Shown in pieces: positions 45,270 through 56,064 of a stretch of 64,000 bases of DNA. This DNA comes from Callorhinus ursinus. Its lineage: Eukaryota; Chordata; Mammalia; Carnivora; Otariidae. The notes below the pieces were generated by a model. It was not told the origin of the DNA. It worked only from the letters and a program-made list of their open reading frames with translations, and ran no database searches. A program made the position numbers and the translations under genes. The first letter of the stretch is position 1. Each line of letters opens with the position of its first letter. The DNA is taken from positions 60,204,212 through 60,268,211 of the forward strand of contig NW_020312828.1 of NCBI RefSeq assembly GCF_003265705.1. The letters are read 5' to 3'.

Positions 45270-45500
45270 AGAATGAGTGATTTGGTGGAGAACAGACTTG
45301 GGTTCAAATCCCAGTTGTGCTACTAACTAGCCCTACACCCGTGGTTAAGTCACAGCTTTCCACACCTCAGTTTTCCCATTTGTAAAACAAGGATAGCAAA
45401 ACTTCAGAGCTGTAATAAGAATAATGAAGTAATGTGCATAAATCTGTTAGCACAGTGGCACATAGTAAGCAGTCAACAAATGTTAGCTATTAGTCCTATT
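45270..45500 (+). mobile_element. MIR, full length
   Basis: Forward MIR in complete order: TTGGGTTCAAATCCCAGTTG, TGCTACTAACTAGCCCTAC, CACCTCAGTTTTCCCATTTG, TAAAACAAGGATAGCAAAAC, GCACAGTGGCACATAGTAAG, CAACAAATGTTAGCTATTAG. Confidence 0.93.
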
Positions 45501-45504
45501 ACCA

Positions 45505-46170
45505 CATAGCTTGGGACACAAGTGGCAATTAAAACCAAGGACAAACAATGCAGACCAAAGCAATGAGCCCTTCACTCACTATGAACCTCCAGAGAGATCT
45601 TAGCAGTGTGTGCGCCTTGGAACTGAGCTGAAGCTGGGCAACACAGAGAGGAAAACACATCATCAGCACATCTAAAAAGTTTCCATACATTGCCCAGGTG
45701 TTGTACCCCAACCAGCCTCTCCTGCCCCTGTTCCCCTACTCCATTTCAGTGGGAGCATAAGGAGATGATCCATGAAGATGATTCATTGGGGTGAGAAAAG
45801 AAAATATTAGGACTTCCATTTCTAGTTTCATGGTCTTTTAAATTTATATTTGATATATTTTAAAAATATAGTAATCTACATGAATATCGGTATTAAATCT
45901 AAAAATACACAAGATAAAATATTTGGGATACATGCTTAAGTTTTATGTTTGTTTTTTTTTTTTAATCTAACAAGGAGTGAAATCTGAAAAAAACTTGAAG
46001 ATTAGAGTTCCATCCAGTTCTTAAAGGGATACAAAGTTATAAGCACAAGTACCTTTAGGCTGTGCAGGTAGGTGATATGCAAGGGGTAAAGGGTATGGTG
46101 AAGAAAGTAGAGAACCAGACAGTTCCTGTCCTGCCTCCAGGTGTTCAAAATAAAAACCAGTTTGGACATG
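45505..46170. other. No gene seen
   Basis: Unassigned sequence with a T-rich run at 45950-45963. Only a 60-codon minus frame at 45529-45711. Confidence 0.5.
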
Positions 46171-46180
46171 TGTAATTACT

Positions 46181-46374
46181 TTTTTTTTTTTTTAAGATTA
46201 AAGAGAAAGAGTGAGAGAGAAAGAGAGAGAGAGCACATGAGAGGGGGGAGAGTCAGAGGGAGAAGCAGACTCCCTGCTGAGCAGGGAGCCCGACGCGGGA
46301 CTCGATCCCGGGACTCCAGGATCATGACCTGAGCCGAAGGCAGTCGCCCAACCAACTGAGCCACCCAGGCGCCC
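46181..46374 (-). mobile_element. CAN-SINE, reverse
   Basis: Poly(T), AGAGAGAAAGAGAGAGAGAG, GAGTCAGAGGGAGAAGCAG, CGGGACTCGATCCCGGGACT and CACCCAGGCGCCC. Perfect duplication TGTAATTACT (plus T run) at 46171-46180 and 46375-46384. The frames on both strands at 46141-46364 are this SINE. Confidence 0.96.
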
Positions 46375-46554
46375 TGTAATTACTTTTTAAATAATATTTG
46401 CTGAGCAAGTCAAGGTGTCAGGCATCATTTGGCCCACAAGGTCCAGGTGGGTAAGCTCTACCTTGTTGCCATCAGCTGATCGCTCAATGGTCCCTACTAA
46501 AGTGTTCCTCTTAGAAGTCAGCTCAGAGGCCTAATTCCCCAAGATGCTCAAGGT

Positions 46555-46760
46555 AACTTGGACTAGAGCTGGGAGTCAGAATACCTGGATTCAAATCCTG
46601 GCTCTGCCCTTTACTCATGTAACATGTAACTGGCTAAGTCATTTAACTTGGAGATTCAGTTTCCTCATCTCTTTGTGGAATAATAATGCATACCTCAAAG
46701 GGCCATTGTGATCTCTAAGTGAGATGATGTATGTCTAGGGTCTTCAATGGTTTCAATGAC
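46555..46760 (+). mobile_element. MIR, full length
   Basis: Forward MIR: CTGGATTCAAATCCTGGCTC, TGCCCTTTACTCATGTAAC, GCTAAGTCATTTAACTTGG, CAGTTTCCTCATCTCTTTGT, TACCTCAAAGGGCCATTGTG. Confidence 0.92.
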
Positions 46761-46764
46761 AACT

Positions 46765-47525
46765 GAATCTAAATCATTCATCTCTGTGGCAGTTTAGCCG
46801 AGAATAGTGATGATTTATGGGTTAATACTAGTCGATTGTCTGCTGTGTAGAAGGGGAAAGAGAACTGTTCCATGTCATCCTGGATGGGAAAAACCAATAA
46901 GAGGAAGAATTTGGGGAAGATAACTAAAAATCTACACTACCTTGTCAAACGCTGGATTCTCCATCACAGACATCTTCAAGCGGAGGCTCTATGTCTAGAG
47001 ATTTTGCAAAGCAGACTCATTTTAAGTGAGAGGTTTGGAGTATACAACTTTCACATTAACTTCAAACAGTAAAATTTTATCATTCTACCCCAAATAAAAT
47101 GGGAACCAGTTAAAGAGCAACATGATGGCCAGCAATTTTAGGCCCTCTGGCAGGTCAAGAGGAAGAATACAGATATTTGCATACAGAGGTAACTTTTGAT
47201 ACCCTTCAAACTATACAAATCCCTAATTCATCCACATGAGATCTGAACCTGCCTCCCAAAAGTCCCTCAAATCCCTGCCATATAAAAAAGTTGTTTAACA
47301 ATTCACTTCACATGGTGTCCAAGACCAATGGATTTACCCCTACTTATAGAGGTGTTCTTCCGGAAAGATGCTGAAGAGGAATAGATCATATCAGTATCAA
47401 AACTACCAGCAATTCATTCACAAATATTTTCTCTCCAGCCCAAACCTTGCCTTTGAGGGTCAGACCCATAGAGTCAACCTATAACTTACCATCTAACTTC
47501 CAACACTTCTTAAAATAAACGTATC
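46765..47525. other. No gene seen
   Basis: Unassigned sequence between a MIR and an L2. No supported frame. Confidence 0.5.
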
Positions 47526-47529
47526 ATCT

Positions 47530-48345
47530 TCCCCTCTAACCCCACCTTCCAGCATTCCATCTCGGTGAATGGCACCACCATTCACCTCTTTTCTCCACTC
47601 AGGAATCTAGGGTCATCATTGTCCCCACTTACTCCCTTCCTCCCCATATCATTTTTACATTCTAAGTCCCTCTTGAATATATCTACTCCTTTTCCTCTCT
47701 TCTGCCCCTCACTACTTTAGACCAAGCACCCATCGTCTGTTGCCTGGAATATTGCAGTAGTCCCCAGTGGTCTTCCCTACCCACTCTTGCCTCCTCCCAT
47801 TGTTTACCATATGGACTTCCCATGACCCCTAAAACAAAGCTTCAGAATGAGCTACAAGGTGCTGCAGTGTTTGGTTCTAACTGCTCAGTCCATCTCTTTC
47901 CTGCTCCCCCTCCCCTTCACTCCAGCTACACGGACTCTCTTTCAGTTTCTCACACTCTCATGCTTACATCCATCACAGGGTCTTCTCCCATGCCCTTCCC
48001 GCTGCCAGAAAGACTCTTCCCTCCTTGATATACCTCATTAGGCTTTACTCATCCTTCAAATCACTGCTTAGGCATTATTTCCTCAAGGAAACCTTCTATT
48101 ACCTCTCTGACCAACTCATATTAGCCTATTTTAGCCTCTTAAGGCGTCATGTAGTATTTCTCATGGATGAAGTTGTATGTGTATTTCTCTGTGATTATTT
48201 TTATTGTTGTGTCTTTCCCTGGTAAACTATAAAATACACGGAGGGCAGAAACCGGCATTTTTGTTTATCACCAGGTTCTAGAATGTTGCATAGTGCCCAG
48301 AATATAATAGGTCCTCAAAAAAATAAGTAAATAAGTAGACAAATC
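47530..48345 (+). mobile_element. L2, about 0.8 kb of the 3' end
   Basis: The longest L2 copy in the window: ACTTTAGACCAAGCACCCAT, GTTGCCTGGAATATTGCAGT, CCCAGTGGTCTTCCCTACC, GGTGCTGCAGTGTTTGGTTC, CCTCAAGGAAACCTTCTATT, ACACGGAGGGCAGAAACC and TTGCATAGTGCCCAGAATAT in the family order. Frames 47822-48028, 47847-48041 and 48025-48225 are broken pieces of its old ORF and 3' UTR, not host genes. Confidence 0.9.
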
Positions 48346-48359
48346 AATAATGATGAATG

Positions 48360-51300
48360 AAACTAATGATAAATGCTATATGCTCTTGTACTAGTGATTT
48401 CATCTCTTCAGGTCTGATTTTAACTCTGTGAAATTTGGGGGTGGCAGGGGAGCAAATGAGGAATGAACACAAGAAGGAATTCAGAAGGCACCTAGAACTG
48501 CCAACGACTCAAATTCCTTGGCTCCAAAATGCAAAAAATTTTAATTATAATGAAATAAAATATCCACAAAGAAAGTTGTGCTCATGCTGAGCTCACAAAT
48601 ACATGCCTTTCCCCCCCATAAATAGAACAAACAGATGCTATCTGCAAGGCCCACAGCACATCTGTGCAGATAAAGCAGCAGTGCTCGAAGTGTCCTGGGA
48701 AAGAAGTGATTTACATGTTTGCTCTCTGACAGTGCACATGCTCACACATTGCTTCCAGAAAGCACTGACATGGCCACATTCAGAGAATCCAGGTTGTGGT
48801 TTTGGATGTATTCTTTGGGTTCACCTTCAGTCAATGTGTTTAAGAAATATTCGTGTTAAAAAATAATTTAAAGAAAGAATTGCTGGCTGGAGGGCTTCTT
48901 CCCTCCCTGTCACCCTCCCTTTCTCAAGCTTTCACATTTGAGTGTTGTCAAGTTATCATGTACTAACTAATCAAAACAAAGGGAATATGAGACATGACTA
49001 AAAGTTTTATGCCAAGTATGAAAGCCGCCTGAAGGATGTGGTGGCACCAGCCATTCAAAAGACTCAACTTCTTTCTGACAAAATAAGACTTTGATATGCT
49101 TATAGTATTTTCTTCTAAGGATCTCAAAATCCTTTTTTTTTTTTTAAGTATTTAAAAAGGTTATCTAGTAAGGAGTTTTCTTAAGCAAGGTGGACAAACA
49201 GGCATATAATAGGCATATAATGTACTTTTTTTAAACATGGCAGTAGCTGACATAAATTGAAAGTGATTTCTTTATTCCCACAAGAGACAATGCTAAGAGG
49301 TGGGAATGGGAATTATTTGCTCTGGGAGCCCTGGCCACAGAGCAGTTTAATCTAATTTGCATGTGAGACTGGGAGTTCCTGGAATTGCTTTCCCTTGTGG
49401 CCCCTACACTCCCACCCCTATTTCCACCACTGACTACGTGCTGCTTTTTATGGTAACTGGACATGAAGCTTAGTAAAAGCAGCAAAGCTCAGCCAATCAC
49501 TTAGAAAACCCAGCAGATATACTATAAAATGGTGTCATCTTTAAGAACCTTTGGAACTTACTGAAGCAGGGAATACTGTATCAACTGAGAGTTAAGCCAA
49601 AAAAGAAAAAAAAAAAAGTTAATGTTTCCTACTCAATATATTTTCTCCTTTCAAACTTCAGACAACTTCACCCGGCCACACCCAACTACTTGTGACTGGT
49701 TCCAAACAGTGACACCAGCTGATGAAAGATGACATTCTTGCAACTTTTTCCCTCAAAAGACTCATCATGAGATGGCCCTTCTCCAGTAGACTATATACTT
49801 CATCATCTGTGTCCATCTTTCTGTCCCTGGAGAGACAAGCTCCAAGGGGAAATCATCTTTCCGAGGCAGCTCTGGATGAAACCTTGGGAATTAAAACCAG
49901 GATGTGCAGATCAGCTTGGACTGCTGGCTACCCCCTCGGAAGCTGAGTCACTGACCTGGCGGTTCATTTAATCGCTTGGAAAGTGGTTAGACTGAACAGG
50001 ACATGTAGTGATTAGTAATTCAGACTGGTCTCAGAGCTTCGTGTTTTTCACCGTGGGACGCCAACTGCAGCCTTTCTCTTGGAGTCAACAGGAAGTAAGA
50101 ATGGCAAGCCAAATTTGACACCACTTGACGTAACCAGGGATAGACTTCAGCCCTTATTTCTCAACCCAATAACACAGAGATTTTGGAAAGTGAGTCCTTC
50201 TAGCTAAACACATATACCAAGTACCAGGTCAGAATAAAGAACAAAGAATTGAAGAAAACCTGTTTTGATAACTCAGATTTAACCCTTTCTTGTTACTTGG
50301 CTTTTATTTAGTAAAAAGTAAATTTAAAAAATTCCTTAAGTCTCAGATCTGAAGATGCTATGAATAAAGAGAAATAATATTTATTAAATAAGCTATTCCT
50401 CACACCAAACAGAAAAAGATTGTGATTGAGGCAAGCACAAAATCTACTTTCCTGATGATTTTTTTTTCATCATGCTGCATTTGTGGAATATCCTAAACTG
50501 GGCATGGTAAGACATGGCCAGGTAGTCAAAGAGAAACAAGTGGACTTTTTATGAAACATTTCCTACCTCTGGTTACAACGACTGGTTCATGTTCAGCTAT
50601 TTCCAACTATAGTTGTGGTGCTAGCAATGAGACTTAAAATTTGATCATTTCATAAGGAGTGTTTGGTAAAGGAAACCAATGTGTGTGTCCTTGGACTCAC
50701 CCTATTTTTTCTCTGTTTTCTGTCTTCCTCTCCAATTCATTCCATACCTAGAACCCAGATTACTTTTCCTACAATATAACTTGTTCATTTATTCACTTGA
50801 AATTGGTTGGACCCTGACCACATGCATCAATGATCACATAGCTAAGCACAGAAAAGATAAACATAATGGTCTTGCACTTGAAGAATTTATGGTCAGTGAT
50901 GCTTCTCTAGTCAAAAGTCTTCTGGTTCTCTCTGGAACTGTGAGATCCAGTTTGAACTTTAACCTGATATTCTTAAACTCCTAAATTTAGCATTTACCAG
51001 AAGTATCTTCTCTCAAAGTGCCCCCTGTCAAGGTCACACTTCTGACACTCCATCTCATAGCCTCAACTGCCCCTTCCTTTGCATATCCAAATTCCCTCAG
51101 AACCTAACTCACTTACCTTTAACAAAACCATCTCTGATCTCCCAGCCTTTCCCCGTTCCTAAATTCCAATAGCCCAGATTATCTATACTAATTTTTCAGC
51201 TCGACACCATCCCACATACCCTGTCCCAACCAAAATTCAGCCATAGATGCATAAATACAATACATACATACAAATATACATATATACATACCTGTGTGTT

Positions 51301-52660
51301 AAAGAAAAGGGAGCTGGATTGGGGACATTCATTCTATAGTGAAATGTGGGCCAAGTGCTCCATTGGTGTCATGAAGCTGGGATTTTTATGTCATCCAAAA
51401 AAACAAAGGGGTGGCGTGTCCTAAGCCATTTTGTTAGAAAGAATATAAATTTCTCATGTAACCTAGACAGGATGATCTCTGGAAGAAAATTAATTCTTAC
51501 CATAGGCAGCTTTGCTTATTTCAGATTCTTTATAAGAAAACAGTAAAATGGAAGGCCTGGCTCTTTCCCCACATCCCTCTGCAAGGCCCCAGAGTTTCTC
51601 CTTCCTGCTCCTTCACTCTGACCCTCCACCACTCATACCCTGATGTTACCCCAAGGAGACACCAAACGTAGCACTTCCCCCTTTCTTAGAGTCAACAAAG
51701 TTTGAGTGGAAGGAAGTCTACCAGGGCTTGCTTTTTGGCAAGGACAAGGGAGCAACCTCAGGAAGGAGGACACCAAAGTGTGGAAGAATCAAACAGGAGA
51801 GGTCTCCCTGTTTGAGTGAAGGAAGGGGAGAGTAGGAGTGCCTTGAAGTAGGCAAGTAAGAAAGTAGGAAAACCCTTGAAAGACCTAGGCAATATGGCCC
51901 CATCTCTTCGTGGGGGACAAAGGATTAAACTGACTGTCTAGTGACCTGGTTCCTGATTCTCTCCTCTCCTCCTCATGATCTAGAACTCTAAGGAAGTTAG
52001 TTACCCAAACTTTTCAGTGAAAAAGACCAGTAGTTACAAGTGTGGAATAAACCCACTAAGGGCTAACCCCATACATCACTACTCATTATAAATCACTGGA
52101 AAAGACATTCCTGAAGTGACTAGGAGTCTAGGAAACTCTAAAGCTGAATGCCACCCTGCTCCCCATCCCCACCCACCCCAGTTTCCATCACCTCCAGCAG
52201 ATATCCTGAGGGCTGAGGTATACGCAGGTTCCAACAGTAGAGGAGCAAAGACTTCCTTTGATCCTGGAAAACTAGGGCATTTAAAAAGAAGCCTTCCTTT
52301 GACTCTCTTTCTGTGTCTCTCCACCTGATCACTGATGTTTCCAACACAATTTAAACACTGTTTCATCTGATGAATCATCTTCAGTCTTATGAATTATTGT
52401 GTCAGAATAGTTTCTTAAAATATGTTCTGAATAAGTGTCACTTTGGAAAAAGTACTCATGGGCAGCTACTCTATCCCAGCTATATTTCTACCTATGGATC
52501 ACAGAGTCCAACCTGACCTTGCAGTAATTTTAATTTCTTCTTTCTAGGTTCCCCACAACTTTGAAGCCAACTGTCATTCATCTTGGTGCACAAACCCAAC
52601 AGTATCAAGGACGTGGTAGATCAATAGTTACAGCCTTTGTCATGTGTGCCTACTATAGTC
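48360..52660. other. Longest repeat-poor stretch; no gene seen
   Basis: About 4.3 kb in which I recognise no CAN-SINE, L1 or LTR. Faint features: a C8 run at 48610-48617, T runs at 49132-49145 and 50459-50467, an A run at 49607-49617, an L2-like C/T-rich piece at about 51020-51200, and an ATAC/ATAT stretch at about 51254-51292. Frames of up to 101 codons (50679-50984 plus; 52079-52378 minus) have no domain and no convincing exon borders. It may hold regulatory or ancient conserved DNA; the sequence alone does not say. Confidence 0.45.
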
Positions 52661-52669
52661 ATTTAATAT

Positions 52670-52785
52670 TTGTGCCAGAATTCACTGTGTCCTTAATCAT
52701 TTTCTTTATCTGTAAAACAAATAACAATAATACATACCCACAATCATAGAGTTGTAAGGATTCAATGAGTTAGTGTAACCATCTG
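52670..52785 (+). mobile_element. MIR fragment
   Basis: Forward MIR second half: TTTTCTTTATCTGTAAAACA, AATAACAATAATACATACCC, TAGAGTTGTAAGGATTCAAT, GAGTTAGTGTAACC. Confidence 0.78.
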
Positions 52786-52793
52786 TATTTAGA

Positions 52794-53004
52794 CCAGACA
52801 TTATAAAATTTTTCTGTTAAAAAAAACAGGTAGAAATATTTTAAGCTTTGTAGGTCGTACAGTCTCTGTCTCTATTCACCTCTGTCATTGCTGAGCAAAA
52901 TTAGGCACAGACCAATGAGTGTGGCTGTATTTCAATAAAACTTTATTTACAAAAGAGTCGGTAAGCTGGATATGGCCCACAAGCAATAAGTTTGATGGCC
53001 CCAG
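52794..53004 (-). mobile_element. hAT-type MITE fossil, 'GGCAAACT' family (copy C)
   Basis: Same orientation as copy B: ATATTTTAAGCTTTGTAGG, CAGTCTCTGTCTCTATTCAC, GTATTTCAATAAAACTTTAT and ending AGTTTGATGGCCCCAG. The left terminal repeat is eroded and no 8-bp duplication is visible. Confidence 0.85.
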
Positions 53005-53009
53005 ACTTA

Positions 53010-53890
53010 AAGGACAAGCATTCAATAAATTTGTTATTCTCACATGTACTATCCTAATCACTAATGACAGTTCTTCTTTTTCATATTTTATCTTTCATAA
53101 TAATATCTGTAATTGAATTCTGAATACCTTAACTTACCTATTATCACTGCAGCCACTAATGAAGACGGGAAAGTAGGAGGATTTTTTTTATCTTGCTTAT
53201 ACATGCATATCATCTAGTGGTAGAAAAGTGTAATTGCAAGTTTTGTTTTGTTTTTTTTTTCAAATGTCCTGACCTTGTTCTAGCACATCCTTGGTAAGAG
53301 GGCTACTTCCTGTCTGCCCACAGTGGGCATCTGCATCTGCAACTAAACATCCAGGACTAGTTGAAACCACCCGTTACACCAGCTACAAGGAACTTTCTAA
53401 CAGGACTTTGATGGGGGTTCTTATAACTCAAGGTTTTGTGTAAACAACCAAAAGTGTTAACTGAGGGGGAAAGAAAATGAATCTGTTTAAGAAATAAACT
53501 ATTATTTATTAACCAACTAACTATGTTACGTGTGTGTGTGTCTGTGTGTGTGTGTGTTTAATGATACTAACAAATACTTCAGAGAAACAGTACAGTATAG
53601 GTATGTTTTTACCTTAAAATTAGCCTTCACTAAAGTATTGAATGAACCCTTAGCATGAAGTAGAGGCAATTCTTTGAGCCCAGGTCATAATTTTCTCTAT
53701 ACATCCTTGGTCTATAGTGTCTAGTGATCACCTACACCCCGTCCTTATCTACATTCCAGGCTGGCCCATACTACCTTTGCTACTGCCCCATATCACTGCT
53801 AATAGTACTAACCATTGAGAATTCTCAGTCTCTCTTTCTGCAACTATGCAGAGGTTAGAACTTAGTGTTTTCATAAAAGCCACCATTCTA
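53010..53890. other. No gene seen; (GT)n at 53529-53558
   Basis: Unassigned sequence with one TG microsatellite (interrupted by TC) and a T-rich run at 53244-53260. Confidence 0.55.
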
Positions 53891-53906
53891 GAAATCTGGC
53901 TCTTCA

Positions 53907-54086
53907 TTTTTTTTTAAAGATTTTATTTATTTATTTGAGAGAGAAAGAATGAGAGATAGAGAGCATGAAAGGGAAGAGGGTCAGAGGGAGAAGCAGACTC
54001 CCTGCCGAGCGACTCGATCCTGGGACTCCAGGATCATGACCTGAGCCGAAGGCAGTCGCTTAACCAACTGAGCCACCCAGGCGCCC
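53907..54086 (-). mobile_element. CAN-SINE, reverse, inside the L1's left duplication
   Basis: AAAGATTTTATTTATTTATT, GAAGAGGGTCAGAGGGAGAA, GACTCGATCCTGGGACTCC and GAGCCACCCAGGCGCC. It belongs to the GACCCTCTTCCC subfamily and lacks about 15 bp in the CTGCTCAGCAGGG region. Its own duplication is TCTTCA plus a T run (53901 onward and 54087 onward). Confidence 0.94.
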
Positions 54087-54543
54087 TCTTCATTTTTTTT
54101 TTAACTTTTATTTTATTTTGTTATGTTAATCACCATGCATTACATCATTAGTTTTTGATGTAGTGTTCCATGATTCATTGTTTGCATATAACACCCAGTG
54201 CTTCATTCAGTACGTGCCCTCTTGAATACCCACCACCAGGCTAACCCATCCCCCCACCCCGCTCCCCTCTAGAACCCTCAGTTTGTTTCTCAGAGTCCAT
54301 AGTCTCTCATGGTTTGTCTCCCCCTCGTTTTTCCCTTCCTACTATCTTCTTTTTTTTTTTAACATATAATGTATTATTTGTTTCAGAGGTACAGATTTGT
54401 GATTCAACAGTCTCGCAAAGTTCACAGCGCTCACCATAGCACATACCCTCCTGTGTCTATCACCCAGTCACCCCATCCCTCCCCCCCCCCACCACTCCAG
54501 CAACCCTCAGTTTGTTTCCTGAGATTAAGAATTCCTCATATCA

Positions 54544-54730
54544 GGACGCCTGGGTGGCTCAGTTGGTTAAGCGACTGCCTTTGGCTCAGGTCATGATCCC
54601 GGGGTCCCAGTATCGAGTCCCACATTGGGCTTCCTGCTCAAGGGGGACTCTGCTTCTCCCTCTGACCCTCTTCCCTCTCGTGCTCTCTCTCATTCTCTCC
54701 CTCTCAAATAAATAAATAAAATCTAAAAAA
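54544..54730 (+). mobile_element. CAN-SINE inside the L1 3' UTR, 'GACCCTCTTCCC' subfamily
   Basis: ACGCCTGGGTGGCTCAGTTG, TCAGGTCATGATCCCGGGGT, GACCCTCTTCCCTCTCG and AAATAAATAAATAAAATC. Perfect 15-bp duplication AAGAATTCCTCATAT at 54527-54541 and 54731-54745. Confidence 0.96.
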
Positions 54731-54872
54731 AAGAATTCCTCATATATCAGTGAGATCATATGATACATGTCTTTCTCTGATGGACTCAGCATAACACCCT
54801 CCAGTTCCATCCACATCATTGCAAATGGCAAGATTTCATTCTTTTTGATGGCTGCATAATATTCCATTGGGG

Positions 54873-55007
54873 AGATATAGATAGATATAGATATAGATGA
54901 TAGATATAGATATAGATATAGATATAGATATAGATATAGATATAGATATNNNNNNNNNNGATATAGATATAGATATAGATATAGATATAGATATAGATAT
55001 AGATATC
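54873..55007. repeat. (GATATA)n hexamer satellite in the L1
   Basis: A hexamer array with a few GATA units at its left edge, in the L1 position that normally carries a short TG/TA run. It contains an assembly gap, so its true length is unknown. Confidence 0.96.
54950..54959. other. Assembly gap, 10 N
   Basis: Ten consecutive N inside the hexamer array. The size is probably a placeholder. The 146-codon minus frame at 54586-55026 runs through it and is an artefact of satellite, SINE and L1 sequence. Confidence 0.98.
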
Positions 55008-55457
55008 TCACATCTTTTTTATCCATTCATCATCTGTCAATGGACATCTTGGCTCTTTCCATAGTTTGGCTATTGTGGACATTGCTGCTATAAACATTGG
55101 GGTGCACGTACCCCTTTGGATCCCTACATTTGTATCTTTGGGGTAAATATCCAGTAGTGCAATTGCTGGGTCATAGGGTAGCTCCATTTTCAACTTTTTG
55201 AGGAACCTCCATACTGTTTTCCAGAGTGGCTGCACCAGCTTGCATTCCCACCAACAGTGTAGGAAGGTTCCCCTTTCTCCACATCCCCGCCAACATCTGT
55301 CATTTCTTGACTTGTTCATTTTAGCCATTCTGACTGGTGTGAGGCGGTATCTCACTGAAGTTTTGATTTGGATTTCCCTGATGCCAAGTGATGTTGAGCA
55401 CTTTTTCATGTGTCTGTTGGCCATTTGGATGTCGTCTTTGGAAAAATGTCTGTTCAT
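55008..55457 (-). pseudogene. L1 ORF2 C-terminal remnant, 149 codons
   Basis: The translated minus strand carries [17 protein letters not shown], a Cys/His cluster (C-W-R-G-C-G-E, H-C-W-W-E-C) and [10 protein letters not shown], all of the L1 ORF2 C-terminal region thought to bind nucleic acid. It is preceded on its own strand, after a one-base shift, by the piece at 55507-55881. L1 ORF2 is about 1,270 residues in full; only the end is present. It has no promoter of its own and is not a host gene. Confidence 0.93.
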
Positions 55458-55506
55458 GTCTTCTGCCCATTTCTTGATTGGATCATTTGTTCTTTGGGTG
55501 TTGAAT

Positions 55507-55881
55507 TTAATTAAGTTCTTTATAGATTTTGGATACTAGCCCTTTATCTGATATGTCATTTGCAAATATCTTCTCCCATTCTGCCGGTTGTCTTTTGGTT
55601 TTGTTGACTGTTTCTTTTGCTGTGCAAAAGCTTTTAATGTTGATGAAGTCCCAATAGTTCATTTTTGCCCTTGCTTCCCTTGCCTTTGGAGGTGTTTCTA
55701 GGAAGAAGTTGCTGCGGCTGAGGTCGAAGAGGTCATTGCCTGTGTTCTCCTCTAGGATTTGGTGGACTCCTGTCTCACATTTAGGTCTTTCAACCATGTT
55801 GAGTCTATTTTTGTGTGTGGTGTAAGGAAATGGTCCAGTTTCATTCTTCTGCATGTGGCTGTCCAATTTTCCCAACACCAT
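55507..55881 (-). pseudogene. L1 ORF2 remnant, 124 codons, upstream of the C-terminus
   Basis: It carries I-L-E-E-N-T-G, W-D-F-I-N-I-K-S-F-C-T-A-K-E-T, Q-P-A-E-W-E-K-I-F-A-N and S-K-I-Y-K-E-L, an ORF2 segment between the reverse transcriptase and the C-terminal Cys cluster. Frame arithmetic to the next piece (offset 1 modulo 3) and one surplus base near 55510 place a single frameshift, with the stop just after K-E-L-N. Confidence 0.92.
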
Positions 55882-56064
55882 TTACTGAAAAGACTGTCTT
55901 TTTTCCCTTGGACATTCTTCCCTGCTTTGTCGAAGATTAGTTAACCATAGAGTTGAGGGTCCATTTCTGGGCTCTCTATTCTGTTCCATTGATCTATGTG
56001 TCTGTTTTTGTGCCAGTACCATACTGTCTTAATGATGACAGCTTTGTAATAGTCTGGCTCTTCA

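Larger units (their letters stand above)
54093..56052 (-). mobile_element. Fairly young carnivore L1, reverse, 5'-truncated
   Basis: Reading on the minus strand: part of ORF2, its C-terminus, and the 3' UTR with A tail (poly(T) at 54093). About 1.77 kb without the SINE at 54544. The 12-bp duplication TCTGGCTCTTCA is found at 53895-53906 and 56053-56064. Two long ORF2 pieces remain open, so decay is modest. It is cut at 56052, inside ORF2, and so cannot be active. Confidence 0.95.

Noticed and set aside
47822..48225. Three consecutive plus-strand frames suggesting a short gene
   Set aside because: They are pieces of an old L2 element.
54586..55026. 146-codon minus-strand frame with unknown residues
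   Set aside because: It reads through the 10-N gap, the hexamer satellite (Tyr-Leu repeats), L1 3' UTR and SINE sequence. It is an artefact.
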